NCBI RefSeq assembly: GCF_003112775.1
Contig: NZ_BFCH01000048.1
Coordinates: 124,001-188,000 of the forward strand
DNA length: 64,000 nucleotides
DNA from: Mycobacterium montefiorense
GTDB lineage: Bacteria > Actinomycetota > Actinomycetes > Mycobacteriales > Mycobacteriaceae
Direction of reading: 5' to 3'
The notes under the pieces were generated by a model. That model had not been told where the DNA came from, did no database searches, and saw only the letters and a list, made by a program, of their open reading frames with translations. The number at the start of each line of letters is the position of its first letter. Position 1 is the first letter of the stretch. The translations under genes were made by a program, and so were the position numbers. Shown piece after piece: positions 51,705-60,250 of the stretch.

Positions 51705-51831
51705 CGGCTAGCCAAACCGCGCTGCGCCCCAACGCGGGCGGTGTCGCGACCCCTCCATGCAGGGTGACAGTACTTAGGCCCCAAGCCGTCGACAATTCAC
51801 CACGGATGGGCTGTGGGTGGATGTCGTCGCG

Positions 51832-52194
51832 CTAGCCCGCTGATACGCGGTACTGCTCCCGCAGGCTTTCCAGCACAGCCGTTTTCACCCGATCAAGCTC
51901 GTGGGCGTCAGCGACGACCGCCGCGATCTCACGTTGTTTGGCGACCAGAAACTTCTGAAACTCACGCGCTCCCATAGCAGTATCGACGCCCAGGCTCGCC
52001 TGATGCACAACAGCGCGCTCGATGTCGTCGGCGATCGCGTCCAGGCGCCTGATGCTCTCCCGAATCGCGGCATTTGCACTGGCCACCACATCCATCAGCA
52101 TCCGGTCTGCCTCGGCGACCGAGCCGTGCTGAGTCGCCATCGCTGACTGCCGCTCCGTAATGGCGGCTAGCGAGGGGCCGGCTTGTTCCGACAT
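51832..52194 (-). CDS. DUF4226 helical protein (Rv0025-like)
   Basis: A 120-residue all-helical protein, the length I recall for Rv0025. SEQAGPSLAAITERQSAMAT starts the first helix; VDTAMGAREFQKFLVAKQRE matches the core of the adjacent Rv0026-like protein, so the two are paralogues. The size and two-helix character recall type VII WXG-like partners, but there is no WxG motif. It follows the NlpC/P60 gene by 15 nt in the same direction. Confidence 0.82.
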   Translation of the reverse strand: MSEQAGPSLAAITERQSAMATQHGSVAEADRMLMDVVASANAAIRESIRRLDAIADDIERAVVHQASLGVDTAMGAREFQKFLVAKQREIAAVVADAHELDRVKTAVLESLREQYRVSAG

Positions 52195-52209
52195 ACGTTC
52201 AACCTAATC

Positions 52210-53034
52210 TCATATCGGGCGGCGTATCGCGACGTAGTTACCCAGCTGGCTGATCCGCACCGAGGCACCCGAATAGGGTGCTTCGACGACGAGATTGTTG
52301 CCGATCGCCAGCTGCACGTGTCCCGTGTGCGGGAAGACGAGATCGCCGGGCCTGACTTGCGAACGGGGCACCGGGATTCCGTCGTTGATCTGTTGGTACG
52401 TGGTGCGGTCCAGATGGATTCCGGCCTGGGCGTAGGACCACTGGACCAGTCCGGAACAGTCGAATTGATCGGGCCCGGTGGCGCCCCAGACATAGGGACG
52501 ACCCAGTCGGGATAGCGCCGCGCGCACCGCAATTCCGGCGCGACTGCTCGGCGGTGGCAGCCGCAGTCCGGCCAATCCCGGACCGCGGTGGTGCAGCATC
52601 CGGTACCGCAGTGCCCGCAGCGCCGCCGAATGCCGTCGCGCGCGTACCCGGGCAGCCATCACGTGTGCCCGTTGTGCGCGCAATCTCGCGACCCGGCGGC
52701 GGATGGCCTCCCGCTGGGCCATCGGCGTGATCGGGGGAGCGGCCGCGTCGGCGCGGGCCTCGTCGAGGACGTTCCCGGTCAGCTCGCGTGCCTGCGCCCG
52801 ATCCCGGTGTGCGCCGGCGATGACGCCGGCCGCGGCGGCATCGGTGCGCGCTGCCGAGCGCAGCGTTTCATGGCTTCGATTTAGCAGGGTTCGGTAATAG
52901 TCTTGTCCTACAAGGCTATTCAGTGCGATGGTGCGGTTCGACACGCGGTAGGGCGCGTCCAGCGTTGGCTGTTCGGTGCTTCCGGCGAACAATTGATGTG
53001 CGCGGTTCAACACCTCGATGTCGCTGTCGGTCAT
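52210..53034 (-). CDS. NlpC/P60 peptidoglycan endopeptidase-family protein (Rv0024-like)
   Basis: A 274-residue protein. A helical N-terminal region (1-150, Ala/Arg-rich) precedes an NlpC/P60 domain with catalytic Cys193 (DQFDCSGLVQWS), His239 (HTGHVQLAIG) and Glu251 (LVVEAP), a Cys-His-Glu triad like that of RipA. No signal peptide is visible, which suggests export by a non-Sec route or intracellular action. It overlaps the regulator gene upstream by 4 nt (ATGA). Confidence 0.87.
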   Translation of the reverse strand: MTDSDIEVLNRAHQLFAGSTEQPTLDAPYRVSNRTIALNSLVGQDYYRTLLNRSHETLRSAARTDAAAAGVIAGAHRDRAQARELTGNVLDEARADAAAPPITPMAQREAIRRRVARLRAQRAHVMAARVRARRHSAALRALRYRMLHHRGPGLAGLRLPPPSSRAGIAVRAALSRLGRPYVWGATGPDQFDCSGLVQWSYAQAGIHLDRTTYQQINDGIPVPRSQVRPGDLVFPHTGHVQLAIGNNLVVEAPYSGASVRISQLGNYVAIRRPI

Positions 53035-53819
53035 CGGTCCCCCTCGCCGCCGCCCTGATCTGTGCCGTCTTCGTCGGTCGAATCCATCGCGTCGGCGAAC
53101 GCACGAACGCGGGGGAGTGCTCCCGCGGGGATCACCCCGCGGTTGCGGATGTCCCACATTTCGTCACTACTCACGCCCAACAGCGCCGCGATAATCGCGT
53201 CAGGTAGCGGCGACTGCGCACAGGCCTGGTCGAAACGAGCGCTCAAGCTGGTCGGCATCCGCTTCAACAGCGCGCTGCGCGTTTCCTCGAGGGCCTCCAG
53301 ATGCTGCATCAGCCGGTCGGTCGAATCCGCGCCGGCGTTCACCGCTACCCGCCACGAGCTGGCCGCGAGCATCTCTGCCTTCACGCACTGCGCGATCACA
53401 GAGAGAATATACGTCTCATATTCGTTTGATGTCGTCGCCGGCAGTCGATCGATGACGGATTTGAGGGCATCGAGTTGAGCTTCGGCGTAACCTTCCAGCA
53501 CATCGGTGTCGCTGTGGCGGTCGACCACCACCGCGCCGGTTCGTGGCCCAGGCATCGTTTCGGGGGGCTGCGCGGCGATCACTCGGGCCAGCTCGGCGTC
53601 CGGATCGGCAGCCACCAACAACCGCGAATAGGTGCCCGGTGGCAGGCCCAAGCCGTTTTCGACCTTCTGAACTGTACTTTTATGCGGTTTGCGGGCACCG
53701 CGCTCCAAATAGCTCAGCCCCATGATGCTGACGCCGGTCGCGGCAGCAAGCTCCGCTAGGGACCAATCGTGCGACTCACGCAATGCACGGATAGCCGCAC
53801 CTGCCGATTCACGGCTCAC
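53031..53819 (-). CDS. XRE-family transcriptional regulator (Rv0023-like)
   Basis: A 262-residue regulator. The N-terminal helix-turn-helix is IRALRESHDWSLAELAAATG plus SIMGLSYLERGARKPHKSTVQ; the C-terminal half has a helical domain with LLGVSSDEMWDIRNRG, a second possible DNA- or partner-binding segment. First gene of the operon with the NlpC/P60 and DUF4226 proteins; it may control them and the divergent whiB5 through the shared promoter region. GTG start. Confidence 0.85.
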   Translation of the reverse strand: MSRESAGAAIRALRESHDWSLAELAAATGVSIMGLSYLERGARKPHKSTVQKVENGLGLPPGTYSRLLVAADPDAELARVIAAQPPETMPGPRTGAVVVDRHSDTDVLEGYAEAQLDALKSVIDRLPATTSNEYETYILSVIAQCVKAEMLAASSWRVAVNAGADSTDRLMQHLEALEETRSALLKRMPTSLSARFDQACAQSPLPDAIIAALLGVSSDEMWDIRNRGVIPAGALPRVRAFADAMDSTDEDGTDQGGGEGDR

Positions 53820-53874
53820 CCGCGGGCTCCGGCCATAGGCCGGATATTACACAGCCCCGGCAGTATCGCTATGC

Positions 53875-53941
53875 ATATACGTTTTTATCTCGTTTCTCTT
53901 GCGCGGCGAGCAGCATCGGATATACGCTTTTGCCTACGTTT
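53875..53941. repeat. Two direct repeats in the regulator / whiB5 divergent promoter
   Basis: ATATACGTTTTTATCTCG (from 53875, continuing TTT to 53895) and ATATACGCTTTTGCCTACG (from 53920, continuing TTT to 53941). They are spaced about 45 bp, placing them on the same DNA face, and end 22 bp from whiB5. Candidate operator for the divergent XRE regulator. Confidence 0.5.
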
Positions 53942-53963
53942 CATCCCAAGCAAGGAGACTGAC

Positions 53964-54380
53964 ATGGGACACCCGTGCGCAACCGACCCGGAGCTGTGGT
54001 TCGGCTACCCCGACGATGACAGTGGTGACGGCGCTGCCAAAGCTCGCGCCTACGAGCGATCGGCCACCGAGGCACGGATCCAGTGCTTACGCCGCTGTCC
54101 GTTGGCGCAACAGCGGCGGTGCGCCCAGTACGCGATCGCGCACCGGGAGGAATACGGAGTCTGGGCCGGCGTCAAGCTCCCCGGTGGGCAGTACCGGAAG
54201 CGCGACCAGCTGGCTCGCGCCCACGACGTCTTGCGACGCATCGCCGCCGGCGAGATCAACTCCCGGCAGCTTCCCGAGAACACCGCGTTGTTGGCACGCA
54301 GCGAGCACGAGCTCATCCTGACGCCCGCGGTGGTGCTGCACCTGCCGATCGCACAGGTTGGCCCGCGGTCGGCAGCCTGA
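53964..54380 (+). CDS. whiB5: WhiB-family iron-sulfur regulator WhiB5
   Basis: A 138-residue [4Fe-4S]/disulfide regulator nearly identical at its N-terminus to M. tuberculosis WhiB5 (MGHPCATDPELWFGYPDDD). Cysteines at 5, 41, 45 and 53 (LRRCPLAQQRRC) ligate the cluster; GVWAGVKLPGG is the WhiB turn. WhiB5 affects virulence and ESX-2/ESX-4 expression in M. tuberculosis. AAGGAG upstream of the ATG. A longer frame upstream is not used because it crosses the promoter repeats. Confidence 0.95.
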   Translation: MGHPCATDPELWFGYPDDDSGDGAAKARAYERSATEARIQCLRRCPLAQQRRCAQYAIAHREEYGVWAGVKLPGGQYRKRDQLARAHDVLRRIAAGEINSRQLPENTALLARSEHELILTPAVVLHLPIAQVGPRSAA

Positions 54381-54396
54381 CCGGCCGCTGCGCCCG

Positions 54397-54410
54397 TGAA
54401 CGTTTGTTCA
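54397..54410. promoter_or_regulatory. Inverted repeat upstream of the acyl-CoA dehydrogenase gene
   Basis: TGAACGTTTGTTCA: GAAC-N4-GTTC core like a LexA half-site pair but without the flanking C/G; 61 bp before the acyl-CoA dehydrogenase start. It could be a degenerate SOS box or a TetR-type operator. Confidence 0.4.
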
Positions 54411-54471
54411 CCCAATCGACGGGGTAGTCGATCGCGACGGGATATCAGACCGTCGACCCAGAGGTGTATCC

Positions 54472-55758
54472 ATGACGTTCGACCTGACACCGACGGCGGC
54501 GCAGCACGACCTCGCCCGTCGCACCCACGAGTTCGCCGAGTCGGTGATACGTCCGGTCGCGCTGGAATACGACCGGCGGCAGGAGTTTCCCTGGCCAGTC
54601 CTCGAGGAGGCGGCCGAACGCGGCTTCTATAGCCCGCTGTTTTACCGCGATCTGATCGGCGATCCCACCGGCCTGTCGCTGCCGATGTTCATGGAAGAGC
54701 TGTTCTGGGGTTGCGCCGGAATCGGCCTGGCGATTGTGATGCCGGCGCTGGCGCTTTCGGCGATCGGCCAGGCCGCGTCACCGGAGCAGATGCTGCAGTG
54801 GGCGCCCGAATGTTTCGGCACCCCAGGCGATCTCAAGCTCGCCGCGCTCGCGATTTCTGAGCCCGAGGGCGGCAGCGACGTACGCAATCTGCGCACCCGG
54901 GCCCGCCGCGACGGTGACGACTGGATCATCGACGGCCACAAGATGTGGATCGGCAACGGCGGCATAGCCAACGTGCACGTGGTCAACGCCGTGGTCGACG
55001 AGGAACTCGGCCACCGCGGTCAAGCCCTCTTCGTGGTGCCGGGCGGCAGCCCCGGACTGGAACTGGTGCGCAAGCTCGAACACAAGCTCGCAAAGGCCCG
55101 CGAGGTCATCGCGGGTGCACAGCGCTCCGGCTCGGCAACGCTGGGCACCTTCGAGCAGACCCGCCCGATGGTCGCCTCCCAGGCGATCGGCATTGCGCGC
55201 GCGGCATTGGAGTACGCGACGGCGTATGCCACCGAGCGGGAAGCATTCGGCGGACCGATCATCGACAACCAGGGCATCGCGTTCCCACTGGCAGACCTGG
55301 CGACACAGATCGACGCCGCCCGGCTGTTGACCTGGCGGGCCTCCTGGATGGCGGCCAACGAAGTCGCCTTCGAGCGGGGAGAGGGCTCGATGGCAAAGCT
55401 CGCCGCCAGCGAGGTCGCGATCAAGGCCACCGAACGCGCGATCCAGACAATGGGCGGCTGGGGCTACATCACCGACCACCCAGTCGAGAAATGGTATCGA
55501 GATGCCAAGCTGTACACCATCTTTGAGGGCACCAGCGAGATCCAACGGATGGTCATCTCGAACGCGCTGGGCGCCGCCGTGGGTACCCCGCCGCTGCACG
55601 TCGTGCTCGAGCCGACCGGCGGACCGCTGAACCGGATCTTCGGCCGGGGCGCCCCGCTGCGTTCGCGCGCCGCCGACGCCGCGCTGTCGGTTAAGGATCG
55701 GATCCCCGAGCCGATCATGCGCGTGGCCATGCGGGCGCTGCGGCCGCCGGGCAGGTAG
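54472..55758 (+). CDS. Acyl-CoA dehydrogenase (FadE type) with an apparent internal deletion
   Basis: A 428-residue flavoenzyme of fatty acid beta-oxidation. Landmarks: AALAISEPEGGSDVRNLRTRARR, WIIDGHKMWIGNGG, FEQTRPMVASQAIGIARAALEYA, and IQTMGGWGYITDHPVEKWYRDAK with the catalytic-Glu region IFEGTSEIQ. Between LELVR and AKAREVIAGAQ the family's K-L-G-x-R-x-S ... VP-x-x-LLGG segment (about 30 residues) is missing; KL occurs on both sides, so a short-repeat deletion is likely. FAD contacts in the beta domain may be compromised. Upstream AGAGGTG. Confidence 0.82.
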   Translation: MTFDLTPTAAQHDLARRTHEFAESVIRPVALEYDRRQEFPWPVLEEAAERGFYSPLFYRDLIGDPTGLSLPMFMEELFWGCAGIGLAIVMPALALSAIGQAASPEQMLQWAPECFGTPGDLKLAALAISEPEGGSDVRNLRTRARRDGDDWIIDGHKMWIGNGGIANVHVVNAVVDEELGHRGQALFVVPGGSPGLELVRKLEHKLAKAREVIAGAQRSGSATLGTFEQTRPMVASQAIGIARAALEYATAYATEREAFGGPIIDNQGIAFPLADLATQIDAARLLTWRASWMAANEVAFERGEGSMAKLAASEVAIKATERAIQTMGGWGYITDHPVEKWYRDAKLYTIFEGTSEIQRMVISNALGAAVGTPPLHVVLEPTGGPLNRIFGRGAPLRSRAADAALSVKDRIPEPIMRVAMRALRPPGR

Positions 55759-55812
55759 GTCAGCGGCCGCGGGTACGGTCGGCGGTGTCACGCCCGCGAC
55801 GAAGGGTGCACG

Positions 55813-56793
55813 GTGAGCAATCTCGAGACCGCCCCGGCCGAAGTCGCCTGCAGCGCTTCCCGGGTTGTGGGTATAGAGGTGCTACAGCCGCGAGAAGTTC
55901 CGCTGGGTGGCCCGCGAGCCATCCGGGTGCGGCGCACCCTGCCGCAACGACAGCGCTCGCTGATCGGAGCGTGGTGTTTCATCGACCACTACGGCTCCGC
56001 CACTGCGCGGATGGACGTTCCCCCTCATCCGCATACGGGATTACAAACGGTGAGCTGGCTGTTCAGTGGGGAAGTGGAACACCGTGACAGCGCAGGCGTG
56101 CACGCCCTGGTCCGGCCCGGCGAGTTGAATCTGATGACAGCGGGCGCGGGGATTTGCCATTCCGAGGTGTCGGTCGAATCGGACACCGTGCTGCATGGAG
56201 TCCAGCTGTGGGTCGCCTTGCCGGACTCCGATCGCCACACCGGACGCGGCTTCGCTCACTATGTGCCCGAGCCGATCTCACTTCCCGGCGCGGTGGCGCG
56301 GGTGTTTCTCGGCCAGCTGGCCGGCAGCCGTTCTCCGGTGCAGACGTTCTCGCCGCTGCTGGGTGCCCAGATCGATCTCGCCGCCAACGCTGAGCTGAGC
56401 CTCGACATCGACCCGGCATTCGAACATGGCGTGCTGTGCGATGTGGGCGTGGTCGCGATCAGCGGAACGGCGCTGGCGGCCGCCCAGCTCGGCTACCAAG
56501 GCCCAGGCAATGCCGCACTGCAGCTGCGTAATGTTGGAGACCGTCCGGCGCGGGTAATGCTGTTGGGGGGCGCCCCGTTCACCGAAGAGCTGCTGATGTG
56601 GTGGAACTTCGTCGGGCGCAACCACGACGAAATCGTCGGCTACCGCCGGCTTTGGGAAGATGCCGACGCGCGCTTCGGCGCAGTCGAGGGCTACCGGGGC
56701 TCCGTCACACGACTGGCCGCCCCGCCGCTGCCGACCACCCGGCTGCGGCCACGACCAATACCGCACGGACCGCAAGGAAAGGGATCCACATGA
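55813..56793 (+). CDS. Pirin-family protein
   Basis: A 326-residue double-cupin protein. The metal site is PPHPHTGLQTVSWLF with His pairs, and GAGICHSEVS completes it; the second cupin is degenerate, as in other pirins. Pirins act as quercetinase-like dioxygenases or redox cofactors of regulators. GTG start. Overlaps the GNAT gene by ATGA. Confidence 0.9.
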   Translation: MSNLETAPAEVACSASRVVGIEVLQPREVPLGGPRAIRVRRTLPQRQRSLIGAWCFIDHYGSATARMDVPPHPHTGLQTVSWLFSGEVEHRDSAGVHALVRPGELNLMTAGAGICHSEVSVESDTVLHGVQLWVALPDSDRHTGRGFAHYVPEPISLPGAVARVFLGQLAGSRSPVQTFSPLLGAQIDLAANAELSLDIDPAFEHGVLCDVGVVAISGTALAAAQLGYQGPGNAALQLRNVGDRPARVMLLGGAPFTEELLMWWNFVGRNHDEIVGYRRLWEDADARFGAVEGYRGSVTRLAAPPLPTTRLRPRPIPHGPQGKGST

Positions 56794-57131
56794 CAACCGA
56801 TAAAACCGGTGCAGAGACCACCGTCACCGAGGGACACCAGACATACACGATTGCCGTGGAGGGCAAGACCGTCGGCCACGCCGACTACGCAGACCGCGGC
56901 GACCAGCGTGTTTTCTATCACACCGTCGTCGATCCCGACTTCGGTGGCCGCGGCCTGGCCACCATCCTGGTCGAGGGGGCGCTGAACGGGGCACGCGAGG
57001 CCGGCAAACGCGTCGTCCCGGTCTGCTCAATGGTCGAGACGGTGCTCAAGAAGCACCCCGAGTTCGACGCCATCACCGACCCAGCAACCGCCGAGGTCAG
57101 GGGCTGGGCGCTGACCCAGCCCAGCAGCTAA
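56790..57131 (+). CDS. Small GNAT-like N-acetyltransferase (YjdJ/NATD1-type)
   Basis: A 113-residue protein of the short GNAT subfamily. FYHTVVDPDFGGRGLATILVEGAL contains the acetyl-CoA pyrophosphate-binding R/Q-x-x-G-x-G/A; VVPVCSMVETVLKKHPEF is the usual C-terminal block. GCAAGGAAAGGG precedes the ATG. Translationally coupled to pirin; target unknown. Confidence 0.87.
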   Translation: MTTDKTGAETTVTEGHQTYTIAVEGKTVGHADYADRGDQRVFYHTVVDPDFGGRGLATILVEGALNGAREAGKRVVPVCSMVETVLKKHPEFDAITDPATAEVRGWALTQPSS

Positions 57132-57516
57132 GCACTCGTCGGCCGACGGCAAGTCCTGTGCCGCCGTCGTCTCGCCAGAGTCGTGTACCCGACGTTCGCC
57201 GAGCAAAGCAACTCGGAAGCGATCTGCCGCCCTCCCGCGAAGCGCGCCGATTTTCGCGCCGCGGGGCCGGTTCCGGAGTCTGCGACTAATTGCCCCGTCG
57301 CATGCCTTAACGTGTCTTAGCAGGACAGCTGGGTAATTGGGTACTCCCAGCAACACGGATCCTGGGCTGTTGGGCGGGAGTTGTCGTTTCGGCACGGCGA
57401 CTAATGATCGCCGCAAGCAAAACAGCCAGCACAGGTTCCCAGGCGCTGACGGTAGCCTCGTTCGTTTGCCGTCAACCGGGTCGTCGGCTGGCGGTCATCT
57501 TTACCGGAGGGAACGC
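57132..57516. other. Gene-free interval upstream of the PPE gene
   Basis: 385 bp with no supported gene. No PE partner gene is present here, although most secreted PPE proteins have one. The PPE promoter is presumably in the last 150 bp. I see no riboswitch or long repeat. Confidence 0.55.
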
Positions 57517-58887
57517 ATGGACTTCGCATCATTGCCGCCGGAGATCAACTCCGCGCGCATCTATGCAGGCCCTGGCTCCGGACCTCTGCTGGCCGCGGCA
57601 TCCGCGTGGGAGGCGCTGGCCGCCGAGCTGGGCTCGACCGCCAGCTCGTACCAGTCAGCGATTGACGACCTGACCGCCGGGCCCTGGCTGGGCCCCGCCG
57701 CGGCGACCATGGCTGCCGCGGCCGCCCCGTACGTCTGGTGGCTGAGGACCACCTCAGAACAGGCCGAGCAGGCCGCCAACCACGCCATTCTGGCGGCGGC
57801 TGCCTATGAAGCCGCGTTTGCCGAAACGGTGCCCCCGCCGGTTGTCGCGGCCAACCGCAGCCTGCTGGCCGCGCTGATCGCATCGAATTTCCTCGGGCAG
57901 AACACCTCGGCGATCGCGACCACCGAAGCGCAGTACGCCGAGATGTGGGCCCAAGACACCGGCGCGATGCAGAGCTACGCATCGTCTTCCGCGTCAGCGA
58001 CCCGACTGGAACCACTCTCCTCGCCGCCGTCGAACACCAGCTCCAGCGGAGCCGCGGATCAAGCCGCCGCGGTCAACGCGGCCGCCGACACCGCCGCGGG
58101 CGATGCGCAGGGTGCCGTGTCGTCGCTTCAGCAGACCTTCGCCGCGGTGCCCGGCGCGCTGACCACCCTCGCGGCCCCGGACGTGGGCTTCCCGGGGTTT
58201 GGCGGGCGGGACCTGCTAGGCCTGCTCGCCGACCTCAGCGCGGTTTTTCTCGATCCTGAATTCGGGGCAACCAGCCTTGGTGTCGACACCGCACTGGGGA
58301 CCACAGCTCTTCCCTACGACGTGGGCGGTTACTACACCGGTGTGCACACCGACGACATCGTCAGCGGCTGGGCGGGCGTACAGACCTGGCCCGGCAACCT
58401 ACCCGCACCGCCGGCGTCATTTCCGGTGCTCACCAATCCGGCGTCGATGGTTACCGGAGGTTTCAACCAAGCGAATCCGATCGGGCGGTTGTCGGTCCCG
58501 CCGGCATGGTCGGCCGCGGCCCCCGAGCTACGCGCCCTGGCGACGGCGCTCCCGGCTGCGACCGCGGGCGCTGCCGCGCAAGCAACCGGCTCCAGCGCGG
58601 GAAGTCTCTTCAGCCAGATGGCGCTGGCGAGCATGGCCGGGCGTGCCATGGCCGGCACCGGCGGAGGTGGTGGCGCCGGACGCCAGGAGCGGATCGGGTT
58701 GCCCGGGCGTAAGTCGAAGGACGCACCGCCGGCCGAGGCAGCCGAGGTGCCGCCGATTCCAGTGGGCGGCCCGATCACCAGCATCGCCGCCGAGCTCCGT
58801 GAGTTGGCCTCGCTGCGTGACGCGGGGATTCTCACCCAAGACGAATTCGTCGAGCAAAAGCAGCGCCTGCTGCCTCGTGATCCGTAG
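57517..58887 (+). CDS. PPE family protein, SVP subgroup, with C-terminal SHOCT-like segment
   Basis: A 456-residue PPE protein. N-terminal MDFASLPPEINS carries the PPE signature (residues 7-9); the PPE domain ends near 175. The SVP motif is GRLSVPPAW (about 322-330). The C-terminus from about 420 reads AAELRELASLRDAGILTQDE and then EFVEQKQRLL, a SHOCT-type short helical module that is usual in membrane or oligomerising proteins. GGAGGGAACGC upstream. PPE proteins are exported by ESX systems with a PE partner and an EspG chaperone; no PE gene is adjacent. Confidence 0.9.
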   Translation: MDFASLPPEINSARIYAGPGSGPLLAAASAWEALAAELGSTASSYQSAIDDLTAGPWLGPAAATMAAAAAPYVWWLRTTSEQAEQAANHAILAAAAYEAAFAETVPPPVVAANRSLLAALIASNFLGQNTSAIATTEAQYAEMWAQDTGAMQSYASSSASATRLEPLSSPPSNTSSSGAADQAAAVNAAADTAAGDAQGAVSSLQQTFAAVPGALTTLAAPDVGFPGFGGRDLLGLLADLSAVFLDPEFGATSLGVDTALGTTALPYDVGGYYTGVHTDDIVSGWAGVQTWPGNLPAPPASFPVLTNPASMVTGGFNQANPIGRLSVPPAWSAAAPELRALATALPAATAGAAAQATGSSAGSLFSQMALASMAGRAMAGTGGGGGAGRQERIGLPGRKSKDAPPAEAAEVPPIPVGGPITSIAAELRELASLRDAGILTQDEFVEQKQRLLPRDP

Positions 58888-58899
58888 CGCCAGACCTCG

Positions 58900-59790
58900 C
58901 TAGTCGCCCAAATGCGCGCTGGCGTCGTGTAATTCATGGCGGCGCAATGCCATTGGCGTGACGGACAGGACATCGCCGCCTTCGACCACTGCCCGGGTGA
59001 TCGGCGTGAGTGCCTGGAACAGCGCCTCGGCCTCGTCGTCGCTGAGCGCCTCGAGCGCCAACAGGCCGAGCGCGTCGGTGCTCGATTCGACGTGGTCCTT
59101 GAGGTCGCGGCCGGCCGCGGTGAGCGAGCCGTCGGAGTCCAGCAGCCCACGCTTGGCCAGCCGTTGTTCGTGGTGATGCCATTCGGTGTCGTCGTAGTCG
59201 CGGGTGCGCGCGATGTAGTCCCGCGGGACGCAGTCGGCCGCGGCGTGCAACACGTTGGACTCCCGGCCCGAGATGCCGGCGGCGGTCAAGACCGCCGCGT
59301 GGCCATCGCCGCGCTGCTCACGCAACAGCGTGGTGGCGTGCCACAGCGCGGCCAGCGGATCGTCCGGCCACGGCAGCGCACGGTTGGCGGCGAACAGCGG
59401 TCGCCCGTCGACGTTGGCCCCGCGCGCAGCCTTTGCAGCTAATTCCGCTGCGGCACTGACGTTTTCATCTTCTTTCAAGCCGTAACGGCGCAGCGCCGCG
59501 ACCGCCGAGGGCTGGCGGGTCCGCAACGCAGCCTCCGGACCGGCGATCTGCCACGCCGCCGGCAGAGCCTTAGCGACGCGTTGGGGGGCAAAGTTGTGAA
59601 AGATTGCGGTCACCAGCTCCGGCGGTGCCATTCCCAGCGGGGCGGACCGGGCCGCGAAGTAGCCCATCCAGAAACCTCGGTACCCCAGCTCGTCGAGTGC
59701 CGCCCGCGCCTCCGGCGCGAAGTATGTCACCGCATGCACCGGCTCGAAGCGATCATAGAAGCGTCGCGCCAGCTCTGGTTTTCTGCGCAC
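58900..59790 (-). CDS. SCO6745-family protein
   Basis: A 296-residue helical protein of the SCO6745 family. RRFYDRFEPVHAVTYFAPEA and FWMGYFAARSAPLGMAPPEL are characteristic; the C-terminal half has LEALSDDEAEALFQALTPI, winged-helix-like. Cytoplasmic; function unknown. GTG at 59790 is chosen; the open frame upstream reads through the tRNA and is spurious. Convergent with the PPE gene. Confidence 0.83.
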   Translation of the reverse strand: MRRKPELARRFYDRFEPVHAVTYFAPEARAALDELGYRGFWMGYFAARSAPLGMAPPELVTAIFHNFAPQRVAKALPAAWQIAGPEAALRTRQPSAVAALRRYGLKEDENVSAAAELAAKAARGANVDGRPLFAANRALPWPDDPLAALWHATTLLREQRGDGHAAVLTAAGISGRESNVLHAAADCVPRDYIARTRDYDDTEWHHHEQRLAKRGLLDSDGSLTAAGRDLKDHVESSTDALGLLALEALSDDEAEALFQALTPITRAVVEGGDVLSVTPMALRRHELHDASAHLGD

Positions 59791-59910
59791 GCCTGCAGTT
59801 AAGCACCGCGGCCGGGCGCGGCCAATCCCGGTCCCGTGGATGGGAATTAACGAAGGCCACGACCCCTCGTAGAGTTCGTGGCATTGCGGCTGCGGTTCAC
59901 CGAACCCGCC

Positions 59911-59996
59911 TGGTGGGCGAAGGGGGACTTGAACCCCCACGTCCCGAAGGACACTGGCACCTGAAGCCAGCGCGTCTGCCATTCCGCCACTCGCCC
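59911..59996 (-). tRNA. leuT: tRNA-Leu (anticodon CAG), CCA encoded
   Basis: On the minus strand: acceptor GGGCGAG pairs with TTCGCCC; anticodon stem CTGGC-TTCAGGT-GCCAG gives anticodon CAG; a long class II variable arm (TGTCCTTCGGGACG); T-arm GGGGGTTCAAGTCCCCC. Discriminator A then CCA (59913-59911) is encoded. It lies between the SCO6745-like gene and fhaA, as leuT does beside Rv0020c. Confidence 0.96.
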
Positions 59997-60250
59997 GGGG
60001 AAACAACCGATGGACCATATCACTGTATAGCCATTCGCCCTAACCGCGCCCACGGCCGACGGAGCCCGCTCAGTGCCCGCCCACCTCGTACTCGGACCGG
60101 CCTTGACCTGCATAGATGCAATTCTCAGGATTCTCACGGTGCCGCAGCGTCGCGGTGTCCCGATACCATGCATGAGTGATACGACAGGCGGGCGAATCGT
60201 TTGCCTTGCGCCGGCGATACACCGCGACAGGTGCGGGCGAGCGCTGAGGC

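Noticed and set aside
50817..51767. Continuation of the espG1 frame to 479 codons
   Set aside because: Beyond 50816 it is only the reverse strand of the Rv0026-like gene, with no EspG similarity.
54397..54410. Second SOS box
   Set aside because: GAAC-N4-GTTC core present but the flanking C/G of the mycobacterial consensus are missing and the downstream gene is not a repair gene; kept only as an unassigned inverted repeat.
59791..60018. N-terminal extension of the SCO6745-like frame
   Set aside because: It reads through the tRNA-Leu gene; GTG at 59790 fits the family start.
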